This document shows, one piece after another, positions 55,441 to 64,000 of a stretch of 64,000 nt of DNA. The notes beneath the pieces were generated by a model. It did not search any database and had not been told where the DNA came from. It worked only from the letters and a program-made list of their open reading frames with translations. Position 1 is the stretch's first letter. Each line of letters opens with the position of its first letter. The stretch is from an uncultured beta proteobacterium (GTDB lineage Bacteria; Pseudomonadota; Gammaproteobacteria; Burkholderiales; Burkholderiaceae_C), in the NCBI GenBank assembly GCA_903869595.1, contig CAIPZV010000038.1, forward strand, positions 42,904 to 106,903, given 5' to 3'. The translations under genes were made by a program, and so were the position numbers.

Positions 55441-56625
55441 ATGACAATATCAAGCTTGTTAAAGAAAACCGCATTTGCCTTGGCCGCCATGCTGGCCCTA
55501 GGCGCCCAGGCCGAGCAACAAGGCGTGAGCAAAGACGAAATTGTGATCGGCACCATCCAGGACTTGTCCGGCCCCTTGGCGGGTTTTGGCAAGCAGGCAC
55601 GCTCGGGCATGCAATTGGCGGTGGCCGAGCTCAATGAGCAAGGCGGCATCAATGGCCGCAAGCTCAAACTGCTGGTAGAAGACGATGGCTACGACCCTAA
55701 GAAATCGGTGCTGGCAGCGCAAAAGCTGGTAAACCAGGACAAAATTTTCATCATGGCTGGTCACATCGGTACCGCGCAAAACCTGGCGGCTATGCCGGTG
55801 CAATTCGAAAAGAATGTGGTGAACTTTTTCCCCATTACTGCGGCGCGCGAAATGTACGAGCCGCTGGACCGCCTGAAATATTCCTTTGCCGCCACCTACT
55901 TTGACCAGATGCGCATTACCCTGCCGTCTTTGATCAAGGAAAAAGGCGCGAAAAAAGTCTGTACCATGTACCAGGACGATGACTTTGGCCTAGAGGTGTT
56001 CCGAGGCGCCGAAGCCGGTCTTAAGGCCATGAATATGGAGTTCACCGAAAAGACGACGTACAAGCGCGGCGCTACCGACTTTTCTTCGCAGATCTCCAAG
56101 CTGCAAGCGAGCGGTTGCGAGGTGGTGGTGCTGGGTACCATCATTCGGGAGACCATTGGTGCCATCGGTACCGCGCGCAAAATTGGCTTTAACCCTATCT
56201 TTGTGGGTTCCAGCGCCGCTTACACCGACCTGATCCACAAAATCGGCGGCAAGGCTATGGATGGCTTTTATGCCACGATGACGGTGCAAAACCCTTACCT
56301 GGACGAAGCTTCTCAGCCCATCCGTTTCTGGGCCAATAAGTACAAAACCATGTTCAACGAGGACCCGACCGTATTCTCGGTCTATGGTTACATCATCATC
56401 AACAGCTTTGCCGCAGCGGCGGCCAAGGCCGGTAAGAACCTGACCACCGACACCTTTATCAAGGCTATGGACAGCATGGTGATCGAGCCTGATATGTTCG
56501 GTGGCGCAAAGGCCACATATAGCGCTACCAAGCGCTTGGGTAGCGATGCCTCGCGTCTGTCGCAAATCCAGGACGGCAAGTGGAAAGTCGTCTCGGGCTA
56601 TGTGAGCGCGTCCAGCGTGAAATAA
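55441..56625 (+). CDS. LivK-type periplasmic binding protein, copy 2
   Basis: A 394-residue binding protein. The signal peptide (MTISSLLKKTAFALAAMLAL, cleavage near AQAEQQG) differs from copy 1, but the mature chains are nearly parallel (GVSKDEIVIGTIQDLSGPLA, then AQKLVNQDKIFIMAGHIGTA). Differences cluster where ligand contacts are expected (for example ITAAREMYEPLDRL against LTASRDMYDAPNEL). The start is the ATG at 55441 with GGAG upstream. Strong terminators follow. Confidence 0.93.
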   Translation: MTISSLLKKTAFALAAMLALGAQAEQQGVSKDEIVIGTIQDLSGPLAGFGKQARSGMQLAVAELNEQGGINGRKLKLLVEDDGYDPKKSVLAAQKLVNQDKIFIMAGHIGTAQNLAAMPVQFEKNVVNFFPITAAREMYEPLDRLKYSFAATYFDQMRITLPSLIKEKGAKKVCTMYQDDDFGLEVFRGAEAGLKAMNMEFTEKTTYKRGATDFSSQISKLQASGCEVVVLGTIIRETIGAIGTARKIGFNPIFVGSSAAYTDLIHKIGGKAMDGFYATMTVQNPYLDEASQPIRFWANKYKTMFNEDPTVFSVYGYIIINSFAAAAAKAGKNLTTDTFIKAMDSMVIEPDMFGGAKATYSATKRLGSDASRLSQIQDGKWKVVSGYVSASSVK

Positions 56626-56634
56626 ACCCTCCTT

Positions 56635-56667
56635 AGCGGGTGCGGGTTCGCCCTGCGCCCGCTATTT
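56635..56667 (+). terminator. Terminator 1 after the liv-type operon
   Basis: AGCGGGTGCGGG pairs with CCCTGCGCCCGCT (one mismatch) around TTCG, followed by ATTTT. It starts ten bases after the last stop codon. Confidence 0.8.
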
Positions 56668-56670
56668 TCA

Positions 56671-56703
56671 AGCCGCCCGGTCCAGCGCCGCGCGGCTTTT
56701 TTT
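56671..56703 (+). terminator. Terminator 2 after the liv-type operon
   Basis: AGCCGC (56671-56676) pairs with GCGGCT (56692-56697), with further GC pairing inside, followed by seven T residues. It backs up the preceding hairpin and isolates spoT from the transporter operon. Confidence 0.85.
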
Positions 56704-56758
56704 GTTAGCCAAAGCCCCACCACGCCGGCATTGCCCGCAGGCGCGCTACAGTTAGCCC

Positions 56759-58987
56759 ATGGGCAAGTCACCTCCACCGTTCAAAGCCGCCGCCGCTGAC
56801 CCGCATGCGGTGCTAACGGGTTTTGCCGGTTTGAGTGCCAAGCTGGACTATTTGTCGGCCTCCGATGTAGAGCAGGTACGCCAGGCTTACCGCTTTGCCG
56901 ACGAGGCGCATTTGGGCCAGTTGCGCGGTAGCGGCGCACCCTATATCACGCATCCGATTGCGGTCGCCGCCCAATGCGCGGACTGGAAGCTTGATGCCCC
57001 TGCCCTGATGGCCGCGTTGTTGCACGACGCCATGGAAGACTGCGGCGTCACCAAGGTGGAGTTGATAGAGCGCTTTGGCTCGCCGGTGGCCGAATTGGTC
57101 GACGGTCTGACCAAGCTGGACAAACTCAGTTTCACCACGCGCGAAGAAAACCAGGCCGAGTCATTTCGCAAAATGCTGCTGGCCATGGCGCGTGATGTGC
57201 GCGTCATCCTCATCAAACTGGCCGACCGCACCCACAATATGCGCACCATGGGCGATATGCCGCGCGCCAAATGGGGCCGCATTGCGCAAGAGACGCTAGA
57301 TATTTACAGCCCCATAGCGCACCGCTTGGGACTGAACGAAATTTATCGCGAGTTGCAGGAACTCTCTTTCCGCTACCTGCTGCCCTGGCGCCATGCGGTG
57401 CTGTCCAAAGCGGTTGCTAAGGCGCGCAGCCGCAGGCGCGATTTGTTGCAAAAAGTGCAGCGCGAAGTGGAGGCCACCTTTGCTGCCCACGGCATGCTGG
57501 TGCGCATCTCGGGTCGCGAAAAAGCCCTGTACTCTATTTACCGCAAGATGAGCAGTAAACACCTGAGTTTTGCCCAGGTGACCGATGTCTATGGCTTTCG
57601 CGTGCTGGTGCCGGAAGTTACCGACTGCTATACCGCGATGGGCCTGTTGCACCAGCTCTACAAGCCGGTGCCCGGCAAATTCAAAGACCATATTGCGATT
57701 GCCAAAATCAATGGTTACCAATCGCTGCACACCACCCTGGTAGGCCCGGCCGCGATCAACGTGGAATTTCAGATGCGCACCGAGTCCATGCACCTGGTCG
57801 CTGAGTCGGGCGTGGCGGCGCACTGGCTGTATAAAGTCAACAAGCCGCAGGACAGCGCGCAGGAGCGCCTGGGCGCGCAGTGGCTGCAGTCCCTGCTCGA
57901 TATCCAGGACGAAACCCGCGACGCGACCGAGTTTTGGGAACACGTGAAAGTGGACTTATTCCCGGACGCGGTCTATGTGTTCACGCCCAAGAGCCAAATC
58001 ATGGCCATGCCGCGCGGCGCCACGGTGGTGGACTTTGCGTATGCGATTCACAGCAATGTGGGCGACCGCACGATGGCGGCGCGCATCAATAACGAGCAAG
58101 TGCCCCTGCGCACCGAACTGAAAAATGGCGATGTGGTGGAAGTCATTACCGCGCCGACGTCCACACCCAACCCGGCCTGGCTGAGCTTTGTGCGCACCGG
58201 CCGGGCGCGCTCCAAAATCCGCCATCACCTTAAGACCATGCAGTTGACCGAGTCGGCCGACTTGGGAGAAAAATTGCTGTCGCAGGCCCTGCGCGCCGAA
58301 GGCATCGAAAGCGTGCCCGAAGGCGATGGCTATAAATCGCTGTGGGATAAGGTTTTGCGCTTTACCGGTAGCAAAAACCGCAAGGAATTGCTGACGGATA
58401 TTGGCCTAGGTAAGCGCATCGCCAATATCGTCGCCAAGCGCATGGTGAACTTGCTGGCCGATGCAGGACACAAGCCAGACGCTTTGCTGCTTACGCGCGA
58501 ACGCTTTGCCTCGGACAACGCGCACGGCATGGGTACGCTCGCGCTCGATGGCAGCGAGAACGCCTCGGTCAAATACGCTTTGTGCTGCCGCCCGATTCCG
58601 GGTGACAACATCGTGGGTTACCTGGGCCGTGGCGAAGGCCTGGCCGTGCACGCAGCGGAATGCCCGGTTGCCAAAAAATTGCAGCACAAAGACGGCGAGC
58701 GCTTTATGGGCGTGGAGTGGAGCGATGAGATCGTCCGCCCCTTTGAGGCCGATCTGGCGCTCACCGTAATCGACGGGCGCGGCGTTATGGCCAAGGTCGC
58801 CTCGGTACTGGCCGCTGCTGAGGCCGATATTGTGCACATCGAAATGGGCGAAGCCAATAGCCACGATGCCAAGGACATGCACTTCGTCATCGCCGTGCGC
58901 GACCGCGCGCATTTAGAAAGTATATTGACCAAGCTGCAACGCTCCGCGGTGGTCATGCATGCCAAGCGCAGCAAGAAAACCGTTTGA
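56759..58987 (+). CDS. spoT: Bifunctional (p)ppGpp synthetase/hydrolase
   Basis: A 742-residue Rel/SpoT enzyme controlling the stringent response. The hydrolase HD domain (about 45-200) is intact (ALLHDAMEDCGVTK). The synthetase domain (about 245-360) has REKALYSIYRKM and YGFRVLV, with the metal/catalytic region INGYQSLHTT. TGS (FTPKSQIMAMPRGATVVDFA), a Zn-finger-like CCRPIPGDNIVGYL and a C-terminal ACT domain follow. It is convergent with greB, as in related genomes. The upstream gmk-rpoZ genes often found with it are not here; the liv-type operon occupies that position. Confidence 0.95.
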   Translation: MGKSPPPFKAAAADPHAVLTGFAGLSAKLDYLSASDVEQVRQAYRFADEAHLGQLRGSGAPYITHPIAVAAQCADWKLDAPALMAALLHDAMEDCGVTKVELIERFGSPVAELVDGLTKLDKLSFTTREENQAESFRKMLLAMARDVRVILIKLADRTHNMRTMGDMPRAKWGRIAQETLDIYSPIAHRLGLNEIYRELQELSFRYLLPWRHAVLSKAVAKARSRRRDLLQKVQREVEATFAAHGMLVRISGREKALYSIYRKMSSKHLSFAQVTDVYGFRVLVPEVTDCYTAMGLLHQLYKPVPGKFKDHIAIAKINGYQSLHTTLVGPAAINVEFQMRTESMHLVAESGVAAHWLYKVNKPQDSAQERLGAQWLQSLLDIQDETRDATEFWEHVKVDLFPDAVYVFTPKSQIMAMPRGATVVDFAYAIHSNVGDRTMAARINNEQVPLRTELKNGDVVEVITAPTSTPNPAWLSFVRTGRARSKIRHHLKTMQLTESADLGEKLLSQALRAEGIESVPEGDGYKSLWDKVLRFTGSKNRKELLTDIGLGKRIANIVAKRMVNLLADAGHKPDALLLTRERFASDNAHGMGTLALDGSENASVKYALCCRPIPGDNIVGYLGRGEGLAVHAAECPVAKKLQHKDGERFMGVEWSDEIVRPFEADLALTVIDGRGVMAKVASVLAAAEADIVHIEMGEANSHDAKDMHFVIAVRDRAHLESILTKLQRSAVVMHAKRSKKTV

Positions 58988-59049
58988 GGTTGTTGTAGGT
59001 CCTGCGCGTTGATGTGCAATTCATTGCGGCGCAGTGCCGTGCGCCAGCT

Positions 59050-59622
59050 TTAGTCCGCTGGCTTCGCGCTCGGCGCCGGGTAATGCACCTCCAGAACTTC
59101 AATTTCCGCCACCCGGCCCGGCATGGGCAGGCGTAGTACATCACCCACGCGGGCTTTGAGCAAGGTGCGTGCAATGGGCGAAATCCAGCTCACCTCTCCG
59201 GCTGCGCTATCGGCCTCGTCGATACCGGTAATGGTGACGGTGCGCTTTTCGTCCACGTCGTCCACATAGGTCACGGTAGCGCCGAAAAATATTTGTTCGT
59301 TACCGTGGTGCAAGCTGGGCTCGGTAATGACCGCCATCTCCAAGCGCCGGGTGAGAAAGCGGATGCGCCTGTCGATCTCGCGCAAGCGCTTTTTGCCATA
59401 CAGGTAGTCGCCGTTTTCCGAGCGATCGCCGTTGCTGGCGGCCCAATGCACCACGTCCACCACTTTGGGTCGCTCCTCGTCGATCAGTTGCAAAAGCTCA
59501 TCGCGCAGCGTTTTGTAACCTTGTGGGGTGATGTAGTTTTTCCCACCACCAGGCAGCGCCGCCAGCGGGAAGTCCTCGTCCTCGTCCGCGTCCTCGCTCT
59601 CTTTGGTAAAAGCTTTGCTCAT
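59050..59622 (-). CDS. greB: Transcription elongation factor GreB
   Basis: A 190-residue GreA/GreB factor that stimulates RNA cleavage in backtracked polymerase. It has the N-terminal coiled coil (about 28-100, with the acidic tip in NGDRSENGDYLYGKKRLREID) and a C-terminal FKBP-like domain (GATVTYVDDVDEKRTV, SPIARTLLKARVGDVL). An acidic N-terminal extension (KESEDADEDEDF) is typical of betaproteobacterial GreB. It converges with spoT. Confidence 0.94.
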   Translation of the reverse strand: MSKAFTKESEDADEDEDFPLAALPGGGKNYITPQGYKTLRDELLQLIDEERPKVVDVVHWAASNGDRSENGDYLYGKKRLREIDRRIRFLTRRLEMAVITEPSLHHGNEQIFFGATVTYVDDVDEKRTVTITGIDEADSAAGEVSWISPIARTLLKARVGDVLRLPMPGRVAEIEVLEVHYPAPSAKPAD

Positions 59623-59755
59623 GGCGGCTGGTGGCCATCGTTGCAGCTACCACTGGCATTAGCGCCTTGGGTAGACGCTTTGCCGACCATCGCAGCAGGG
59701 CAGTTCGGGAGCATGCGCAAGCGTTTCATAGAATGCACATTCTAAGAACGCCGCC

Positions 59756-60790
59756 ATGTTCAGCTTTTTCAAAAAAAAACCTCCCCCGTCATCCGCTGCG
59801 CCCAGTGCTACAGCCGCAGCGCCAGTACTGCAGACCGCAGCGCCCGCGACCGTAGCTGCATCGGCCAGCACCCTGCAGCGCCAAAGCTGGCTGGGCAAGC
59901 TCAAAGCTGGTTTGGGCAAAACCGCAGCGGGTATTGCCTCGGTATTTGGCGGCTCGCGCATCGACGAGGCTTTGTTTGAAGACCTGGAAAGCGCCTTGCT
60001 CATGGCCGACGCCGGCGTATCGGCCACCACGCATTTAATTAGCGAGCTGCGCCGCCTGGCCAAAGACAGCAAAGCCGAAACACCGGAACAGCTCAAAGGT
60101 TTGCTGGTCGATGCCTTGGCCCGATTGCTCGAACCTTTGGAGCGCAGCCTGGTCATAGGCCCCGAGCAGCCCACCGTGATGATGGTGGCAGGGGTCAACG
60201 GCGCAGGTAAAACCACCTCCATCGGCAAGCTGACCCACCGCCTGGCCCACCAGGGCGCCTCCGTGCTCTTGGCCGCAGCAGATACCTTTCGCGCAGCGGC
60301 GCGCGAGCAACTCACGGTTTGGGCCGAGCGCAATACCGTGGAGATCGTCAGCCAAGAAGGCGGCGACCCGGCGGCGGTCAGCTATGACGCGGTATGCGCC
60401 GGTAAAGCACGCAAAAAAGACGTGGTGCTGATCGACACCGCAGGCCGCTTGCCCACGCAAATGCATTTGATGGAAGAGCTGAAAAAAATGCAGCGCGTAG
60501 TGGCTAAGGCCGGTGTGGCATCGGGCTTGGAAAATTGCCCGCGTGAAGTGCTGCTGGTGATCGACGGCAACACCGGACAAAACGCGCTGGCCCAGGTACG
60601 TGCGTTTGACGATGCACTGGGTCTGACCGGACTCATCATCACCAAGCTCGACGGCACGGCCAAAGGCGGCGTGTTAGCGGCTATCGCACGTGAACGGCCG
60701 ATACCGGTGTACTTTATCGGCGTGGGTGAAAAGCTCGAAGAGCTGGAAACCTTTAACGCCCGCGAATTCGCCCAGGCGCTGTTGCAATAA
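59756..60790 (+). CDS. ftsY: Signal recognition particle receptor FtsY
   Basis: A 344-residue SRP GTPase that docks SRP-ribosome complexes at the inner membrane. A short Lys/Pro/Ala-rich A domain (MFSFFKKKPPP, to about 45) precedes the N domain and the G domain. G motifs are GVNGAGKTTSIGKL, DTFRAAAREQL, DTAGRLPTQ and TKLDGTAKGG. All are intact. It is away from rsmD, its frequent neighbour, which lies at 3.1-3.8 kb. Confidence 0.96.
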   Translation: MFSFFKKKPPPSSAAPSATAAAPVLQTAAPATVAASASTLQRQSWLGKLKAGLGKTAAGIASVFGGSRIDEALFEDLESALLMADAGVSATTHLISELRRLAKDSKAETPEQLKGLLVDALARLLEPLERSLVIGPEQPTVMMVAGVNGAGKTTSIGKLTHRLAHQGASVLLAAADTFRAAAREQLTVWAERNTVEIVSQEGGDPAAVSYDAVCAGKARKKDVVLIDTAGRLPTQMHLMEELKKMQRVVAKAGVASGLENCPREVLLVIDGNTGQNALAQVRAFDDALGLTGLIITKLDGTAKGGVLAAIARERPIPVYFIGVGEKLEELETFNAREFAQALLQ

Positions 60791-60862
60791 GCCTACGCTG
60801 CACAAGTTGGTCAGGTCGCAGGGAGCACGCCGACCGGCCCAAGCGCTTACGCTACAGATCTT

Positions 60863-62122
60863 ATGTCTGACACTCTCTCTATAAATCCCATCCCAAGACG
60901 CGAAGCACTAGCGCGCATGGCAAGTCCCGCCTTGGCAGCTGCGCTTTCCCTGCCCGTGCGTGCGGTATCGGCATCTAGCGCCTTAGCGCCGGACAGCGCC
61001 GCTTGGCGTGCTATCGAAGCTAAGGCTAAAGGCCAAACCGTGTACTTCAATGCCTGGGCCGGTTCACCTGCCATCAACAGTTACATTCAGTGGGCGGCTA
61101 CGCAATTGGAGCAACGCTATGGCCTGCGCTTGGTGCACGTCAAGATCAGCGACGCCGCCGACATGGTGCAACGGGTTCGCAATGAAAAAGCCGCCGCCAA
61201 GGCTGATGGCACGGTAGATCTGGTCTGGATCAATGGCGAAAACTTTTTGGCTATGAAGCGCGAGGGCTTGCTCAAAGGCCCGTTCGCCGAGCAACTGCCC
61301 TCTTATGCCTGGGTGGACACCCAAGGTAAGCCCACCACGCGCATAGATTTTTCTGAACCCGTCGATGGCATGGAAGCCCCTTGGGGTATGGCGCAACTGA
61401 CCTTTATGGTCGATGGTGCCCGCGTGCCGCAAGCACCGCGCAGCCTAGCTGCCTGGCTGGCTTTTGCACAGGCCCATCCGGGCCGCGTCACCTACCCGCG
61501 CCCGCCGGACTTTCATGGCACAAGCTGGCTTAAGCAAATGCTGCTGGACCTGAACCCCGGTGCGCAAAGCCAGGCGCTGTACCAGCCGCTGACAAGCGCC
61601 GCCTTCGAGGCCCGTAGCGCTGCCCTGTGGCGCACGCTGGACGCGGCGCATCCGCATCTGTGGCGCAAAGGCCGTCAGTTCCCCCTGAGTGCGGGCGCGC
61701 AGCGCCAAATGATGTCTGACGGCGAACTGCTGTGGGCCATTACCTTCAACCCCAATGAAGCAGCCAATGAAATCGCGGCAGGCCGCCTGTCAGCCAGCAC
61801 CATCAGTTACCAGTTTGACACGGGCACTTTGGGCAATACGCATTTTTTAGCCATACCGTTTAATACCCAGGCGTTTGCCGCAGCCCAAGTAAGCGCGAAC
61901 TTTTTGCTAGGTGCGCAGGCGCAGGCGCGCAAAGCCGACATCGCGGTGTGGGGCGATCCGACGGTGCTGGCCGTCGATGCACTACCTGCCGCGCAGCGGG
62001 ATTGGTTTCAATCCGCAACAGTGCCCGGCCAATTGCGCAGTTCGGCCCCCGCCATTCCCGAGCCGCACGCCAGCTGGGTCGATGCCTTAGAAAAAGAATG
62101 GGCGCGGCGCTACGGCGGCTAA
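60863..62122 (+). CDS. YnjB-like ABC transporter substrate-binding protein
   Basis: A 419-residue periplasmic binding protein resembling YnjB (COG4134). The N terminus has a twin-arginine (IPRREALARM) followed by an Ala/Leu-rich stretch, so Tat export is possible. Typical YnjB segments are VYFNAWAGSPAINSYIQWA and VDLVWINGENFLAMK, then APWGMAQLTFMVDG. The YnjC permease and YnjD ATPase that normally follow are absent; an unrelated beta-propeller protein comes next. The ligand is unknown. Confidence 0.87.
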   Translation: MSDTLSINPIPRREALARMASPALAAALSLPVRAVSASSALAPDSAAWRAIEAKAKGQTVYFNAWAGSPAINSYIQWAATQLEQRYGLRLVHVKISDAADMVQRVRNEKAAAKADGTVDLVWINGENFLAMKREGLLKGPFAEQLPSYAWVDTQGKPTTRIDFSEPVDGMEAPWGMAQLTFMVDGARVPQAPRSLAAWLAFAQAHPGRVTYPRPPDFHGTSWLKQMLLDLNPGAQSQALYQPLTSAAFEARSAALWRTLDAAHPHLWRKGRQFPLSAGAQRQMMSDGELLWAITFNPNEAANEIAAGRLSASTISYQFDTGTLGNTHFLAIPFNTQAFAAAQVSANFLLGAQAQARKADIAVWGDPTVLAVDALPAAQRDWFQSATVPGQLRSSAPAIPEPHASWVDALEKEWARRYGG

Positions 62123-62270
62123 CTGGAGTCACGGTTGCGATAGCCACGGGCATGCCGGGTGCCCAATACTCGGCGCTATGACAGCGCGCAGGCGAAGTTT
62201 GCTGTCGCTTTCCAAGCTGGTGTGCGTGCGCGTTAAGCCCACTCGGACCGAACTGAAAAAAGTAGACCCT

Positions 62271-63374
62271 ATGAAACAACTACTCAAACTTATTGCGCTG
62301 CTGCTCGCACTGGGCCTGGCTTACCTCCTGCTGTGGCCCGTGCCGGTTCAACCGGTGTCCTGGAACGCCCTCAAAGCGCCGGGTTACCAGGGGCCGCATG
62401 CGGTCAATGACAAGCTGTCCCAACTCACGCTCATCGATTTGCATGGCGAAGAGGGGCCAGAACATATCATGATCGGGCCGGACGGCAAGCTCTACACCAC
62501 AGTCGCCAGCGGGAAAATTTTGCGCATGGCGCAAGACGGTAGCGGCCAAGAAACCTTTGCCAGCACCGGCGGACGCGTGCTGGGTTTTGACTTTGATGCC
62601 CAGGGCCAACTGGTGGCTGCGGACGCCGTCAAAGGGCTCTTGTCCATTAGCCAAGAAGGCAAGGTCAGCGTACTGACCGATAAGGTGGACGGCGACCCCA
62701 TCCGCTATGCCGATGCGGTGGTGGTCGCGAAAAGCGGCAAGGTGTATTTCAGCGACGCCTCCACCCGTTTTGGGCCTGCGCAGTGGGGCGGCACGTTTGA
62801 AGCCAGTATTTTGGACATCCTGGAGCAATCGGCCACCGGGCGGATTCTGGAATACGACCCGGCCACGCGCGCCACGCGCATCCTGGCGCAGGGCCTGAGT
62901 TTTGCCAATGGCGTAGCGCTCAGCCAGGACGAAGCCAGTTTGTTTGTCAATGAGACTGGCAAATACCGCGTCTGGAAACTGGCGGTGGGGGCGCAAAAAC
63001 TGCAACTGGGCGACGGCCCGCCACCAGCAGGCGCGCAAGTGCTGTTCGAAAACTTGCCCGGCTACCCGGACAACTTGATGCGCGGACAGGACGGGAAAAT
63101 CTGGCTCGGTTTTGCCAAGCCGCGCAACCCCACAATTGACGGCTTTGCTGATAAACCCTGGCTGCGTTCGCTGACGCTGCGCCTGCCGCGCGCCCTGTGG
63201 CCTATCCCCAAGGCCTACGGCCATGTCATGGCGTTTACTGAGGACGGCAAAGTAGTAGTCGATATGCAAGACCCGACCGGTGCTTACCCCGAAGCCACCG
63301 GTGTGACTGAAACTGCGGACCGTTTGTATATCCAAAGTCTGCATGCCAAGGGGCTGGGTTGGCGTAAGCCCTGA
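62271..63374 (+). CDS. SMP-30/strictosidine-synthase-like beta-propeller protein
   Basis: A 367-residue protein with an N-terminal membrane anchor (LLKLIALLLALGLAYLLLW) and a six-bladed propeller. The run EGPEHIMIGPDGKLYTT, IRYADAVVVAKSGKVYFSDAS and LSFANGVALSQDEASLFVNE resembles strictosidine-synthase/APMAP proteins, which often act as lactonases or esterases. It should face the periplasm. I start at the ATG at 62271, where the hydrophobic anchor begins; the frame is open from 62178. The substrate is unknown. Confidence 0.87.
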   Translation: MKQLLKLIALLLALGLAYLLLWPVPVQPVSWNALKAPGYQGPHAVNDKLSQLTLIDLHGEEGPEHIMIGPDGKLYTTVASGKILRMAQDGSGQETFASTGGRVLGFDFDAQGQLVAADAVKGLLSISQEGKVSVLTDKVDGDPIRYADAVVVAKSGKVYFSDASTRFGPAQWGGTFEASILDILEQSATGRILEYDPATRATRILAQGLSFANGVALSQDEASLFVNETGKYRVWKLAVGAQKLQLGDGPPPAGAQVLFENLPGYPDNLMRGQDGKIWLGFAKPRNPTIDGFADKPWLRSLTLRLPRALWPIPKAYGHVMAFTEDGKVVVDMQDPTGAYPEATGVTETADRLYIQSLHAKGLGWRKP

Positions 63375-63407
63375 GGCTTGAATACAGGTTTCGTCCTGTT
63401 GGCCGAG

Positions 63408-63439
63408 TTACTTTCTTTTGCTTGGCCAAAAGAAAGTAA
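63408..63439. repeat. Palindromic dispersed repeat, unit 1
   Basis: TTACTTTCTTTTG and CAAAAGAAAGTAA form a perfect 13-base inverted repeat around CTTGGC, followed by ACAAAGAAAAGGCGAGCC. I recognise this as a widespread intergenic palindrome of Comamonadaceae-like genomes. It sits 33 bases after a stop codon and may end transcription. Confidence 0.75.
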
Positions 63440-63527
63440 ACAAAGAAAAGGCGAGCCAATAGCCTTCTGTGTTTGGCTTGCAGCCGGCTTTTTCTTCTTG
63501 CCACAGGGCGTGCGCCTGCCGCGGGCC

Positions 63528-63560
63528 TTACTTTTCTTTGCTTCGCCAAAGAAAAGATAA
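63528..63560. repeat. Palindromic dispersed repeat, unit 2
   Basis: TTACTTTTCTTTG and CAAAGAAAAGATAA form a 13-base inverted repeat with one inserted A around CTTCGC, followed by GCAAAAGAAAGGCGAGCC. It is 120 bases after unit 1, with the same flank order, so the pair is a tandem arrangement of one element. Confidence 0.75.
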
Positions 63561-64000
63561 GCAAAAGAAAGGCGAGCCAAAGGCCGTGCCCCTTCGGGGT
63601 GCCTTGCGCTAATCACGTCGCCCGGGGTCGGGCGCAAACTCGCTACGCTCAAACAAGCGCCCTCCCTGATCCGGTCACCGCTGCGTTGCTCAGCACGGCC
63701 TATGGCAGCGGGGGGCCCGAATACCGCGTGTGCTCGTTCGCTGCGCTCACCTTGCACACGCTTGTTGGCGCGCTGCGCGCGCCATCGCGGCAACTCCCAC
63801 CACAGCAAGCAAAACCACAGCTGTACCCACAGCCGCAGCCGCGCCAAGCTCCAATCCACCAAGCCCCAATCCATTAACTACGACCGCATCGTTCCCCAAT
63901 CGGGGCCAACAAACCCGCACCGCAAGCTCTCGAACCAACACCCGCATCCGGCTCAAAAAAACAAAATTGGCTGTTCAAGCTCCCCTTCACCCCGGCGGGG

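Larger units (their letters stand above)
63375..64000. other. Repeat-rich region without a convincing gene
   Basis: The last 626 bases have open frames on both strands, but none shows a domain, a ribosome-binding site or consistent codon use. The content is two palindromic repeat units, a stretch containing AAACTCGCTACGCTCAAACAAGCGC of the kind scattered in Comamonadaceae genomes (recalled, not checked), and a Pro/Gln-type low-complexity stretch from about 63790 on. Confidence 0.6.

Noticed and set aside
62280..63344. A 354-residue minus-strand frame opposite the beta-propeller gene
   Set aside because: Antisense shadow; the plus strand carries the signal anchor and propeller repeats.
63473..63877. 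Open frames in the terminal repeat region
   Set aside because: They run through palindromic repeats and low-complexity DNA, lack a ribosome-binding site and resemble no family.

Overview
The window looks like a chromosomal segment of a Burkholderiales bacterium, most likely Comamonadaceae. The housekeeping proteins (long CTC-type RplY, RsmD-CoaD-ferredoxin, one bifunctional RelA/SpoT enzyme next to GreB, SRP receptor FtsY, short HtpX) and the dispersed palindromic repeat at the right end fit that group. This is my recognition of the families, not a database result. I see no rRNA, tRNA, CRISPR array, transposase or phage gene.

Layout. 1-4.8 kb is core: end of prs, rplY, pth, a small secreted protein, ferredoxin-coaD-rsmD and a Nudix hydrolase. 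4.9-5.6 kb is a VapBC toxin-antitoxin pair. From 21.7 kb back to 5.8 kb, thirteen genes in a row read on the minus strand: a peptide-type ABC importer (binding protein, two permeases, fused double ATPase), two choline-kinase-like phosphotransferases, an amidase, a DeoR regulator, an M20 carbamoylase-type hydrolase, a glutamine-synthetase-like ligase, an iron-type alcohol dehydrogenase, a PuuD-like gamma-glutamyl hydrolase and an aldehyde dehydrogenase. Next to them lie a HAD phosphatase, a class III PLP enzyme of the ethanolamine-phosphate phospho-lyase type, a LuxR regulator and a second amidase (22.0-27.0 kb). A decayed second copy of the aldehyde dehydrogenase (27.5-28.2 kb) closes this segment, so it is bracketed by direct repeats of one gene.

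28.3-34.5 kb is a phosphonate locus: phnW faces a GntR regulator followed by phnA, phnY, a PhnZ-like HD protein and an EamA transporter. 34.5-36.6 kb holds rlmI and a HigBA-type toxin-antitoxin pair. 36.8-40.8 kb is a sulfide/persulfide locus (SulP transporter, two YeeE/YedE proteins and a BigR-like repressor facing a persulfide-dioxygenase-like metallo-hydrolase). 41-48.5 kb is ordinary chromosome (FAD dehydrogenase, htpX, DUF3025, pyrC, a truncated LysR gene, an Atm1-like ABC exporter, a thioesterase). 48.6-56.6 kb is a branched-chain-type ABC transporter operon carrying an acyl-CoA synthetase and two near-identical binding proteins. 56.7-63.4 kb holds spoT, greB, ftsY, a YnjB-like binding protein and an SMP-30/strictosidine-synthase-like protein. 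The last 600 bases are palindromic repeat DNA without a convincing gene.

The most interesting content is the 5.8-27 kb segment. I infer a catabolic system for amino alcohols or their amides with two possible routes: glutamylation, oxidation and release (GS-like, Fe-ADH, ALDH, PuuD-like), and phosphorylation followed by phospho-lyase elimination (kinase pair plus class III PLP enzyme). The substrate cannot be read from sequence. Within it, the fused importer ATPase has one strongly degenerate nucleotide site, and one kinase has lost the usual Brenner-motif histidine.
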